Below, piece after piece: positions 15,678-23,095 of a stretch of 23,095 bases of DNA. The stretch is from Nitrospinaceae bacterium (GTDB lineage: Bacteria; Nitrospinota; Nitrospinia; Nitrospinales; VA-1). The notes beneath the pieces were generated by a model. That model saw only the letters and a list, made by a program, of their open reading frames with translations. It searched no databases and was not told where the DNA came from. The stretch covers positions 1 through 23,095 of the forward strand of contig JAJDBA010000247.1 of NCBI GenBank assembly GCA_029261675.1. Reading direction: 5' to 3'. Each line of letters starts with the position of its first letter. Position 1 is the stretch's first letter. The position numbers and the translations under genes are program-made.

Positions 15678-16496
15678 TTGTCTCTCACCGCGGATGACTT
15701 CCAATCAATACAAAAATTCCTGCTAGAAAATTCAGCGGTTCGGCTTGCATCAGGAAAAGAGTATCTGGTTGAAGGCCGACTACAAGCCATTGTTTACAAG
15801 GAAGACCTTGAAGACCTTCATGCTCTGATCAATGAAGTAAAAAAGAATCCTAACAGTGGCTTAAGCAAACAAGTTCTCGAAGCCATGCTGACCAATGAAA
15901 CTTCTTTTTTCCGTGATCGCCATCCCTTTGAAACATTAAAAACGGCTATTATTCCTGCGCTGTTAAAAAACCCAGACCAGCAGATCCGTATCTGGTCCGC
16001 AGCCTGTTCCAGTGGTCAGGAACCTTATTCATTAGCCTTATTACTCGCTGACTCCTTTTCCTGGATTGAAAAACCAAAAATTAAAATTGTTGCTACCGAT
16101 ATATCAGCAAGTATGCTAGAAAAATGCCAATCGGGTTTGTATACCCAGTTTGAAATACTAAGAGGTCTTCCACCCCACTACCTTCCACGATTTTTTGAGC
16201 GCGCAGATTCACAATGGAAGATCAAAAAAGAAATCAGAGATAGAATTGAATTTCGCTATTTGAATCTGTACGAACAATGGGAGGGATTGCTGCCCATGGA
16301 TATTGTCTTCATCCGCAATGTTCTAATATATTTTAACAGCGATGTAAAAATGGCTATCCTTGAAAAAATTCGCACGGTTTTAAAACCAGGAGGCTATTTA
16401 TTTTTAGGCTCTGGAGAAACTCCCGACGGGTTTGAAAAATATTTTGAATCCACCGACTTTTCAACCTCCTCTTGTTACAAGCTTACCCTCCCCTAA
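15678..16496 (+). CDS. cheR: CheR-type chemoreceptor glutamate methyltransferase
   Basis: CheR transfers methyl groups from S-adenosylmethionine to glutamates of chemoreceptor signalling helices, giving sensory adaptation. The 272-residue protein has the all-helical N-terminal domain (about 1-85) ending in LTNETSFFRD (71-80), and the SAM-binding motif WSAACSSGQEPYS (106-118). Later motifs are ATDIS (139-143) and RNVLIYF (213-219). The start is a TTG at 15678, preceded by an AAAGGGG site at normal spacing. No in-frame ATG lies between it and the upstream stop, and the N-terminus matches CheR proteins. It lies between two chemoreceptor genes and directly after the response regulator, suggesting a dedicated adaptation enzyme. 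No cheB, cheA or cheW is in this window. Confidence 0.94.
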   Translation: MSLTADDFQSIQKFLLENSAVRLASGKEYLVEGRLQAIVYKEDLEDLHALINEVKKNPNSGLSKQVLEAMLTNETSFFRDRHPFETLKTAIIPALLKNPDQQIRIWSAACSSGQEPYSLALLLADSFSWIEKPKIKIVATDISASMLEKCQSGLYTQFEILRGLPPHYLPRFFERADSQWKIKKEIRDRIEFRYLNLYEQWEGLLPMDIVFIRNVLIYFNSDVKMAILEKIRTVLKPGGYLFLGSGETPDGFEKYFESTDFSTSSCYKLTLP

Positions 16497-16809
16497 GAAA
16501 GGCATATCAATATTTTATAGGCAGATAATGTAAAGATATAATAGAGAGCTATAGCTCATTCCATGCTCCTATTCTCTCTCCGAACCACTACAATTTGATT
16601 TCTTATTAGCCACTAAATCCATTATTTATATGCCTTTTTTATAAAAGCATTAATATGAAATAAAAACTTGAAATACACTTAGTTTCGATGTAATAATTAT
16701 GAACCACGAAATTCAAACCTGCTCAATTATAAGGCATGGCGATATTTTGTTGGACCAATTTTATGCTCTCAGGGTTCATCGTAATTAAGACTTCTAATAG
16801 GAGGGGGAA
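16497..16809. other. Intergenic region and leader of the second chemoreceptor
   Basis: These 313 AT-rich bases hold no gene. Visible are a perfect 12-bp palindrome GAGCTATAGCTC (16546-16557), a bulged A/T-rich hairpin (16630-16650), a candidate promoter (16668-16697), and a long-range inverted repeat: ATGAACC at 16699-16705 with GGTTCAT at 16773-16779. No clear intrinsic terminator follows cheR. Confidence 0.55.
16668..16697 (+). promoter_or_regulatory. Candidate sigma-70-type promoter for the second chemoreceptor
   Basis: TTGAAA (16668-16673) is followed, after 17 or 18 bases, by TAATAA/AATAAT (16691-16697), each close to consensus. The transcript would start near 16703 with a leader of about 105 bases. 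That start would place one arm of the long-range inverted repeat near the 5' end. Confidence 0.4.
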
Positions 16810-19572
16810 ATGCTTAACTGGTTTAATAAATTAAGAATCGTACCGAAAATTCAATTTGGGTTTTCCTTAGTTGCTTTCATACTGGCAGTTATCGTCTGCA
16901 ATGCGATATGGCAAACCAAACAAGTAAAATCTATTTCCGATAAGGTCGTCGATTTACGAGTCCCCACCGCACAAAACAGTTTAATGATGCTGAACGGTAT
17001 CAACCATTCTCTGGCAGCGCTGCGTGGATGGATGATTCTTGGAAAAGATAAATTTAAAGTGGAGCGTGAAAGCTCCTGGTCTGAGGAAATTGATCCTTCT
17101 CTGAAAAAAATGGAAGCGTTTTCGAAAGGTTGGACGAACCCCGAAAATGTTAAACGGTTGGATGTCATTAAAAATAAATTGTCGGAATTCAAAAAATATC
17201 AAAATGAAATTGAAACCATATCTGGATCAATAGACAATCTACCTGCTAACAAAATTCTTCTGCAAGATGCCGCACCTAAAGCAAAAATTCTGATCACCTC
17301 AATTACAAAAATCATCAATATTGAAGGAACTCTGGAAGGCACACCCAAAAGAAAAGTATTACTTGGAATGATGGCTGACATTAGAGGGACTACGGCGCGA
17401 TCTATAGCTAACATTCGAGCTTATCTTCTTTCAGGGGATTCCCAGTTTAAAGATGCTTTCGATGTCATGTGGCAAAAAAATAATCGCCGCTTTGGAGATT
17501 TAACCGCTAATAAAAGTCTTTTAACACCAGAGCAGACAAGGCTTTTTGAAGAATTTTCCAAGGCGCGAGAGGCTTTTGCTCCCCTTCCTGAAAAAATGTT
17601 TTCCATTCGTGGTAGCGAAGAATGGAATGTAGCTAATACCTGGTTGGGAACCAAAGCTGCTCCTACTGCCTTTGCCATCAAAAAACAATTAGACGCCATG
17701 ACTGAAAACCAAAAACAACTGTTGGCAAAAGACATGCTCTCCTCAAAGCACCGATCAGAAGATTTGGTTCGAAATTTATGGATATTTCTTATAATCGGAA
17801 TGGCATTGACTTGGTTTTTCGCAAAGGTCATTGTCAAGGCGGTGAAAAAACCCATTGAAGATGCAGATAGAGTTTCGTCTATGGTTGAAAATGCTCCCTT
17901 CAATTTTATGATGGCAGATATTAAAGATTTCAGCGTGCTCTACATAAACCCGGCATCTGAAAAAACTCTTAAAAGCATAGAGCAATATCTACCCATCCCT
18001 GCCGATCAAATAATGGGAAAAAGCATCGATATCTTTCATAAAAATCCAGCGCACCAACGTAAATTATTATCTGACCCCAATAATTTGCCTTACAAATCAC
18101 AATTTCAACTGGGACCAGAAATTCTTGAACTTGAAGCTTGTGCGATTATAGATAGAGACGGGAATTATACAGGGCCAATGATCACTTGGGATGTGGCGAC
18201 AAAAAAAGTTCAGCAGGAAAAAAAGATCAATCGGCTCGCTGGCTTTGTAGAAAATAATCCAGGTAATATGATTGCAGCGGATCAGGATTTAGTTATTCAA
18301 TACATGAATCCCGCCTCTACAAAAGTTCTTAAAACCTTGGAGACGTACCTTCCTGTAAAAGTGGATGATATTGTTGGGCAATCTGTTGACATATTTCATA
18401 AAAACCCAGCTCATCAACGAAAAATACTTTCTAATCCAGCCAACTTGCCCCATGAGGCAATGATTCAAGTTGGACCTGAAATCTTAAAGTTAAGCATTAC
18501 TGCAAATGTCGATGACAATGGGGAGTATCTTGGACCCATGGTCGATTGGGGTATCGTTACAGAACAAGTAAAAAAGGAAAAAATTGCAAACGAGTCAGTG
18601 GAAAGTGAACAAAAAGCAGCCAAAGAACTTCAAGAAAAAGTAGACTCCATGCTTACTGTAGTTCAAGCCGCCTCAAAAGGAGATCTCACTCAAGAAATCA
18701 CTGTCAATGGTGATAGCGCAATTGGACAAATGGGTGCGGGTCTCAGAGATTTCATTATAGGGTTACGTGGTGATATGGGAAATATAAGTAAAAATGCAGA
18801 ATCGGTCAGCGCAGCTGCAGAAGAACTGACGGCAACCAGCACCACCATGTCTGCCAATGCAGAAGAAACATCTGCCCAGGCTGGGGTAGTTGCTTCTGCC
18901 AGTGAAGAAGTGGGAAATAACGTTCAAACCGTTGCCACCGGTGCAGATGAGATGAGTGCCAGTATTAGTGAAATCGCTAGCAACTCAACACAGGCAGCTC
19001 AAATTTCAAACGAAGCTGTTGAAGTGGCTAAACGAACCAATGAAACAATAAGTGCCCTTGGAGAAAGTTCTAAGGAAATTGGTGATGTCGTTAAAGTGAT
19101 CACTTCTATTGCCGAACAAACCAACTTACTAGCCTTGAATGCTACCATCGAAGCGGCTCGAGCTGGTGAGGCAGGGAAGGGTTTTGCTGTGGTAGCAAAT
19201 GAAGTGAAAGAACTTGCAAATCAGACAGCGAAAGCCACAGAAGAAATTGGTAATAAAGTTCAGACCATTCAAGCTAATACAGGAGATGCTGTTGATGCCA
19301 TTGGGGAGATTGGCACTATCATTAACAAAATAAATGATATTTCCAGCACCATTGCCAGCGCCGTTGAAGAACAAAGCGCGACGACAAATGAAATGTCGAG
19401 AAATGTTCAGGAAGCCGCAAAGGGAGTCGGGGAAATCTCACAAAATATCTCTGGCGTTTCAACCGCAGCGGAAGAGACAACACAGGGCTCCAGCCAGACC
19501 AAGGATGCAGCCAATGAGCTTTCAAAGCTTGCTGTTGATCTTCAAGGCTTGGTCAGCAAATTTAAATTTTAA
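16810..19572 (+). CDS. Methyl-accepting chemotaxis protein with bimodular periplasmic sensor, two PAS domains and HAMP
   Basis: This 920-residue chemoreceptor is paralogous to the one at 11542 and is collinear with it, without gaps, from residue 1 to about 480. It has a membrane segment at about 13-34, a helical periplasmic sensor at about 35-322, and a second membrane segment at about 324-345. Two PAS-like repeats start near 358 and 478. A HAMP-like unit follows at about 612-665 (KGDLTQEITVNGDSAIGQMG) and is missing from the paralogue. The signalling tip at about 767-800 reads EQTNLLALNATIEAARAGEAGKG, identical to the paralogue. The ATG follows a strong GGAGGGGG site. The gene converges on glnE with 20 bases between stops. 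Ligand unknown; a shared or related stimulus is inferred from the sensor similarity. Confidence 0.93.
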   Translation: MLNWFNKLRIVPKIQFGFSLVAFILAVIVCNAIWQTKQVKSISDKVVDLRVPTAQNSLMMLNGINHSLAALRGWMILGKDKFKVERESSWSEEIDPSLKKMEAFSKGWTNPENVKRLDVIKNKLSEFKKYQNEIETISGSIDNLPANKILLQDAAPKAKILITSITKIINIEGTLEGTPKRKVLLGMMADIRGTTARSIANIRAYLLSGDSQFKDAFDVMWQKNNRRFGDLTANKSLLTPEQTRLFEEFSKAREAFAPLPEKMFSIRGSEEWNVANTWLGTKAAPTAFAIKKQLDAMTENQKQLLAKDMLSSKHRSEDLVRNLWIFLIIGMALTWFFAKVIVKAVKKPIEDADRVSSMVENAPFNFMMADIKDFSVLYINPASEKTLKSIEQYLPIPADQIMGKSIDIFHKNPAHQRKLLSDPNNLPYKSQFQLGPEILELEACAIIDRDGNYTGPMITWDVATKKVQQEKKINRLAGFVENNPGNMIAADQDLVIQYMNPASTKVLKTLETYLPVKVDDIVGQSVDIFHKNPAHQRKILSNPANLPHEAMIQVGPEILKLSITANVDDNGEYLGPMVDWGIVTEQVKKEKIANESVESEQKAAKELQEKVDSMLTVVQAASKGDLTQEITVNGDSAIGQMGAGLRDFIIGLRGDMGNISKNAESVSAAAEELTATSTTMSANAEETSAQAGVVASASEEVGNNVQTVATGADEMSASISEIASNSTQAAQISNEAVEVAKRTNETISALGESSKEIGDVVKVITSIAEQTNLLALNATIEAARAGEAGKGFAVVANEVKELANQTAKATEEIGNKVQTIQANTGDAVDAIGEIGTIINKINDISSTIASAVEEQSATTNEMSRNVQEAAKGVGEISQNISGVSTAAEETTQGSSQTKDAANELSKLAVDLQGLVSKFKF

Positions 19573-19592
19573 AAACTTTTTAAAGAGCTCTT

Positions 19593-22500
19593 TTAATTGA
19601 CCGTATCGATGGGCCTATTCTCATTTTCTTTTTCAGAAGATGAGCGTGGCCCGGTACGCAATAATTGCCCAATGGTCTCGCGGTAATACTCCCGCATTTG
19701 CACGGTGTGCTTTTCGTAATCTTTTAATAAAGCATTGGAAAGTCTATCCGCATCATTCCCAACGTAGGACATCAAACGTGCAAGTTGAGCCAGATCGCGT
19801 ACTTCCTTCGGAAGGTTATTGGTAGGAGTCTCACGAATAATCCGCAATGCACATTCCAGCCTTCTTAAAAAAAGATAGTTACCTTTCACCGCATCTGCTT
19901 TACTCTGATCTATCATTCCCTGAGCAACAAACATATCGAGAGCACTCATTGTATTGGTTTTCCGGAGACGTGGATTTTTTTTACCGTGCATCAATTGTAA
20001 AATTTGCATAGCGAATTCAATATCTGCAATTCCTCCAAATCCGAGCTTTACATTTTTACCTTTAGTTTTTTCCTGAGCCAGCTCTAATTCCATCCGCTCC
20101 CTCATCCTGGAAATTTCTATGAGCGCACTGTATTCAAAATTATCCTGAAATACAAACTCGTGAACCCGTCCCATAAATTTTTCCCCAACTTCTTTGCTCC
20201 CAGCTATCACACGTGCCCGAACCATTGCCTGCTGCTCCCAGATTCTTGCTCGCGTCTTGAAATATTGCTCATAGCCGGCAATAGACATAACTAAAACCCC
20301 TGCACCTCCCTCGGGCCGAAGGTCCGTGTCTATTTTGTAAGCGTATCCCGCAGAAGTCATTTCAGAAGTCAGCTTGTAAATCAATTGTGAAATGGCAGCA
20401 TAATGGGTTCCACTATCCTCTTCAGGTTCGTCATAAACGAAAATCACATCTAGATCAGAACCAAAATTTAATTCGCCGCCACCCAACTTTCCCATACCGA
20501 CGATACAAAAGTTTTGAGCAACAGGGTGACCGCTTTTCTGACTCACTTCCTCACAAGCCAACTTGAATACTGCTTGCAGATAGGCATCCGCAAGATTGGA
20601 GAGATCGGAAAGCGTGCCCTCCAAATCTGCTTCCTTGATCAGATATCGCACACCGATTCGCAATTCTTCAGCCTGTTTAAATCGACGCAAGACAAGCGAC
20701 TTTTCATCCAGGGAAGTGCCTGCCAATAAATACTTATCTAAATCCTCTGAAATTTTTTCATGTGTCTTAAATCGATAAACCGCGTCCATATCCGTTAACA
20801 GGTCTACCAACTCAGGTTTTTTTATTATTATCTGAGAAAGAAGACCGCTACTTCCAAACAGGATAAGCAAAAGTTCCAGAAACTTTTCATTCTCTTGAAA
20901 TAGATTTAGAAAAGATTCTCTCGCTCCCGTGGCTTCGACAAATCGGCACAGGTTTTCAATTGCCACACCAGGGCTAGGAACCCGGCCACATTGATCAATT
21001 ATTTTGGGCAGGATAAAATTAAACACCTGAATACTTTTTTCCGAAGGATGCGAGAATGCAGAACCGTCGCGAAATACTTTTAAAAATCGAAATGCTTGAA
21101 CCGGATCTCTAATTAAAGGAATAGATGCAAGAGTATCTTCAGAAAATAATATCTCCCCTTCTCGCGATTGTTCCCATTGACGCGAAACCTTTTCTGCGGC
21201 TTCACGCTTTTCTTTTTCTGCGAACTGCTCGGAAAATATTTTCCCAACAAAAGAGGTATGCGACTCATAAACCTTCATCAAATTGGCAGACAACTCCTCC
21301 GTTGTCGTTCCCTCAATCCGCATTTTTTTCGCAAGGACTACCCGGTCAGCATCCTTTTCTGGGAGCTGATGAGTTTGCAAGCCAAATGTTATTTGCACCC
21401 TGTTCTCAAGATGCCTTAAAAAAATATAGGCCTCGGAAAGACATAAATAATCTTCTTCAGCTAAAATATTTTTATTTTTCAAAACCTCCAAGGCCTTCAG
21501 TGAACCTCGAATACGTAATTCTTTGTCTCTACCACCGAACAAGAGTTGATAAGCTTGAATAAAAAATTCAATCTCGCGTATACCCCCAAACCCCAATTTT
21601 ATATTTCCGGATTTTTTCCCCTTCAGAGTTTGGTTGATACGGGTCTTCATGGATTTGATTTCTTCGATAGCTTCAAAATCCAAACTGCGCCGATAGATGA
21701 ATGGCTCCATCATTGCAAAAAATTCTCTGCCCAAAGCCTCACTACCAGCCGAAACCCTGGCTTTGATCATAGCCTGCCTTTCCCAGGTTCTGCCCCAGGA
21801 CTGATAATAGGTTTCGCAGCTAGCAAGGGAACTTGCAATTTCCCCACTAGGCCCATCAGGTCGAAGATCCAGATCGACCCGAAACACATTTCCTTCGGAG
21901 GTAATTTCATTTATGTACTGGGTAATTTGTCGGGCTAATTTGGAAAAATATTCATGGTTGGATATTTTCATTCCTGTAATCGACTGAGAGGGATCGGGTT
22001 GGGTTTCCCCATGACTCGAAGTGTAGATATAAATAAGATCGATATCCGAACTATAATTGAGTTCCTGCCCACCCAGCTTCCCCATACCAAGAACTGCAAA
22101 CTCCGCTACTTTTAAATTTCCATCCTCATCTTCATACGAGGGAATGCCATGTTTTTTCTGCAAATCTCTATTCGATTTTTCATAAGCAATTTGCAAACAA
22201 ACATCAGCCAAGTTAGAAATATCACCTACCGTTTCCATTAGCTCAACGTTTCCGAGTAAATCGCGAAGGCCAATGCGTAAGTATTCTCGTTTCTTAAATT
22301 TTCTAAGAAGGGTCGAAAAATCTTTTTCATCAAAGTCTTCCCATTCATAAAAATCTCTTATCAAAACATCTTTTGATTTTGATTTGGTCAGAGTGCCGGG
22401 TCGGCTTAGCCAGTTCACATAGGATGGCTCACTGATAAGGGAGTCTGTAAGAATCTGGCTCCCAGAAAACAAAAAAATTAATGCCTCCAGCAGCGTATTG

Positions 22501-22790
22501 GATTCCGAGAACTGCGTGAACAAATGATCTTTATCTGGAAACTTTTCAGAAAAACGTTCGAGGTTATGCAATGCCAAATCTGCATTATGCGAGCGTGCGG
22601 ATATTTCTAATAGGCTTGAAAAAAATTGCGGATAGAGTTTTTTGAAATTTACATCTTTGGCAAGTAAAATTAAATCTTTCCAACATTTCGAAGGGGTTTG
22701 GAACCCAAAAGCCATTAGTTCAGATTCTAACTGACTGTCCCAAGGTTCACCGTTATGTATTTTTTCTATTAGCGTTTCTTTTGAGTTCAA
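19593..22790 (-). CDS. glnE: Bifunctional glutamine synthetase adenylyltransferase/deadenylylase
   Basis: GlnE adds AMP to, or removes it from, a tyrosine of glutamine synthetase in response to PII and glutamine. The protein has two related nucleotidyltransferase halves. The N-terminal deadenylylase half has GMGKLGGQELNYSSDIDLIY with D249 and D251. The C-terminal adenylylase half has GMGKLGGGELNFGSDLDVIF with D779 and D781. Numbering is from a TTG at 22790 (1065 residues), which has AAAGGTGA a few bases upstream. The frame stays open to another TTG at 22838 that would add 16 residues but lacks a well-placed ribosome site. The length is somewhat above the E. coli protein but within family range. 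The target gene glnA lies directly upstream on the same strand, separated by a strong terminator. Confidence 0.95.
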   Translation of the reverse strand: MNSKETLIEKIHNGEPWDSQLESELMAFGFQTPSKCWKDLILLAKDVNFKKLYPQFFSSLLEISARSHNADLALHNLERFSEKFPDKDHLFTQFSESNTLLEALIFLFSGSQILTDSLISEPSYVNWLSRPGTLTKSKSKDVLIRDFYEWEDFDEKDFSTLLRKFKKREYLRIGLRDLLGNVELMETVGDISNLADVCLQIAYEKSNRDLQKKHGIPSYEDEDGNLKVAEFAVLGMGKLGGQELNYSSDIDLIYIYTSSHGETQPDPSQSITGMKISNHEYFSKLARQITQYINEITSEGNVFRVDLDLRPDGPSGEIASSLASCETYYQSWGRTWERQAMIKARVSAGSEALGREFFAMMEPFIYRRSLDFEAIEEIKSMKTRINQTLKGKKSGNIKLGFGGIREIEFFIQAYQLLFGGRDKELRIRGSLKALEVLKNKNILAEEDYLCLSEAYIFLRHLENRVQITFGLQTHQLPEKDADRVVLAKKMRIEGTTTEELSANLMKVYESHTSFVGKIFSEQFAEKEKREAAEKVSRQWEQSREGEILFSEDTLASIPLIRDPVQAFRFLKVFRDGSAFSHPSEKSIQVFNFILPKIIDQCGRVPSPGVAIENLCRFVEATGARESFLNLFQENEKFLELLLILFGSSGLLSQIIIKKPELVDLLTDMDAVYRFKTHEKISEDLDKYLLAGTSLDEKSLVLRRFKQAEELRIGVRYLIKEADLEGTLSDLSNLADAYLQAVFKLACEEVSQKSGHPVAQNFCIVGMGKLGGGELNFGSDLDVIFVYDEPEEDSGTHYAAISQLIYKLTSEMTSAGYAYKIDTDLRPEGGAGVLVMSIAGYEQYFKTRARIWEQQAMVRARVIAGSKEVGEKFMGRVHEFVFQDNFEYSALIEISRMRERMELELAQEKTKGKNVKLGFGGIADIEFAMQILQLMHGKKNPRLRKTNTMSALDMFVAQGMIDQSKADAVKGNYLFLRRLECALRIIRETPTNNLPKEVRDLAQLARLMSYVGNDADRLSNALLKDYEKHTVQMREYYRETIGQLLRTGPRSSSEKENENRPIDTVN

Positions 22791-22874
22791 CGAATCACCT
22801 TTTACAAAATAACTAACAAAAATACAAAGCTCTCTCAAAGAGATATAATATCTTCACCTTGTATTCCCGAAAAC

Positions 22875-22905
22875 AAAAAAAAACCCCCTGGGTGAACCCA
22901 GGGGG
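22875..22905 (-). terminator. Strong intrinsic terminator downstream of glnA
   Basis: On the minus strand a perfect 9-bp GC-rich stem, CCCCCTGGG (22905-22897) with CCCAGGGGG (22892-22884), closes a four-base loop. Nine T follow directly (22883-22875). It lies 35 bases after the glnA stop and before glnE. It should end most glnA transcripts, so glnE would depend on read-through or its own promoter in the following 50-70 bases. Confidence 0.93.
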
Positions 22906-22939
22906 AAATTACTTCTGTTACTCTCCGGCATTCACCAAA

Positions 22940-23095
22940 TCAGCAATCGTAGTACATTTGAAACTCAAGTGGAGTCGGACGCAGTCTCGATGGATCAATC
23001 TCATTTTCTCTCTTATAATCTATCCATGTATCGATCACATCTTGAGTGAACACATCGCCTTTAAGCAAGAACTCATGATCATCTTCCAAGGCCTG
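22940..23095 (-). CDS. glnA: Glutamine synthetase type I, C-terminal 51 residues (partial)
   Basis: The gene runs off the right edge of the window. The visible frame reads QALEDDHEFLLKGDVFTQ, continues with a TWIDYKR segment and an RLRPTPLEF segment, and ends in YYDC before TGA. This matches the C-terminal helix and tail of type I glutamine synthetases (ATP-dependent glutamate plus ammonia to glutamine). The adenylylated tyrosine lies further upstream, outside the window, so beta-type status cannot be read directly. The neighbouring glnE implies it. No frameshift is seen in the visible part. Confidence 0.93.
   Translation of the reverse strand, partial: QALEDDHEFLLKGDVFTQDVIDTWIDYKRENEIDPSRLRPTPLEFQMYYDC

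Noticed and set aside
16630..16650. Hairpin ATGC-TTTT ... AAAAGCAT as a cheR terminator
   Set aside because: A/T-rich stem with a bulge, no following T run, and more than 130 bases past the cheR stop.
17421..17903. 160-codon antisense frame inside the second chemoreceptor gene
   Set aside because: A similar antisense frame occurs at the matching place in the paralogue (12291-12710), as expected from codon bias in homologous genes. No start signal or family match.
19582..19593. AAAGAGCTCTTT palindrome between the convergent chemoreceptor and glnE ends as a terminator
   Set aside because: With no loop, only about four base pairs could form as RNA. Too weak to call, although the flanking A/T runs are suggestive.
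21125..21562. 145-codon plus-strand frame opposite glnE
   Set aside because: It lies fully inside the conserved glnE coding region, with low-complexity composition and no ribosome site or recognisable domain.

Overview
The window reads as chromosomal DNA of a Gram-negative, chemotactic bacterium, AT-leaning and densely packed. The evidence is a near-complete ADP-heptose pathway for lipopolysaccharide inner core, transmembrane chemoreceptors, and GlnE-type control of glutamine synthetase. The taxon cannot be fixed from sequence alone. The gene mix would suit a Nitrospinota- or deltaproteobacteria-like lineage, but that is a weak inference. No tRNA, rRNA, CRISPR array, insertion sequence or phage gene was seen.

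Layout. (1) 51-2099, plus strand: gmhA and hldE abut and make ADP-heptose precursors. (2) 6646-2140, minus strand: a metallo-beta-lactamase-fold hydrolase, a DUF898 membrane protein with an L7/L12-like N-terminal domain, a membrane-anchored M48 metalloprotease and hldD, which converges on hldE and supplies the last heptose step. (3) 7024-11098, plus strand: a tight operon of an ApgM-like protein, aspartate kinase lysC and citramalate synthase cimA. Both junctions are 4-base ATGA overlaps. (4) 11542-19572, plus strand: a chemosensory island with a 993-residue chemoreceptor, a REC-GGDEF response regulator, CheR methyltransferase and a 920-residue paralogous chemoreceptor. (5) 22790-19593, minus strand: glnE, preceded by a strong terminator and the last 51 codons of glnA, which is cut by the window edge.

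Most notable points. The ApgM-like protein has lost the nucleophilic serine and almost all metal ligands of its family, yet is locked into an amino-acid operon. The response regulator has a broken GGDEF signature (SSEEF) but keeps an RxxD inhibitory-site motif, so it looks like a c-di-GMP reader rather than a cyclase. The two chemoreceptors share an unusual bimodular sensor domain but differ in cytoplasmic design: three tandem PAS copies without HAMP, versus two PAS copies plus HAMP. Two of the PAS copies are a recent 360-bp DNA duplication. A run of eight G sits where the first receptor's ribosome binding site should be. Together, region 4 may be a self-contained sensory module in which two related receptors, a dedicated methyltransferase and a phosphorylation-controlled c-di-GMP receptor act together. 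It carries no cheA, cheW, cheB or stand-alone cheY, so it must plug into a pathway encoded elsewhere.
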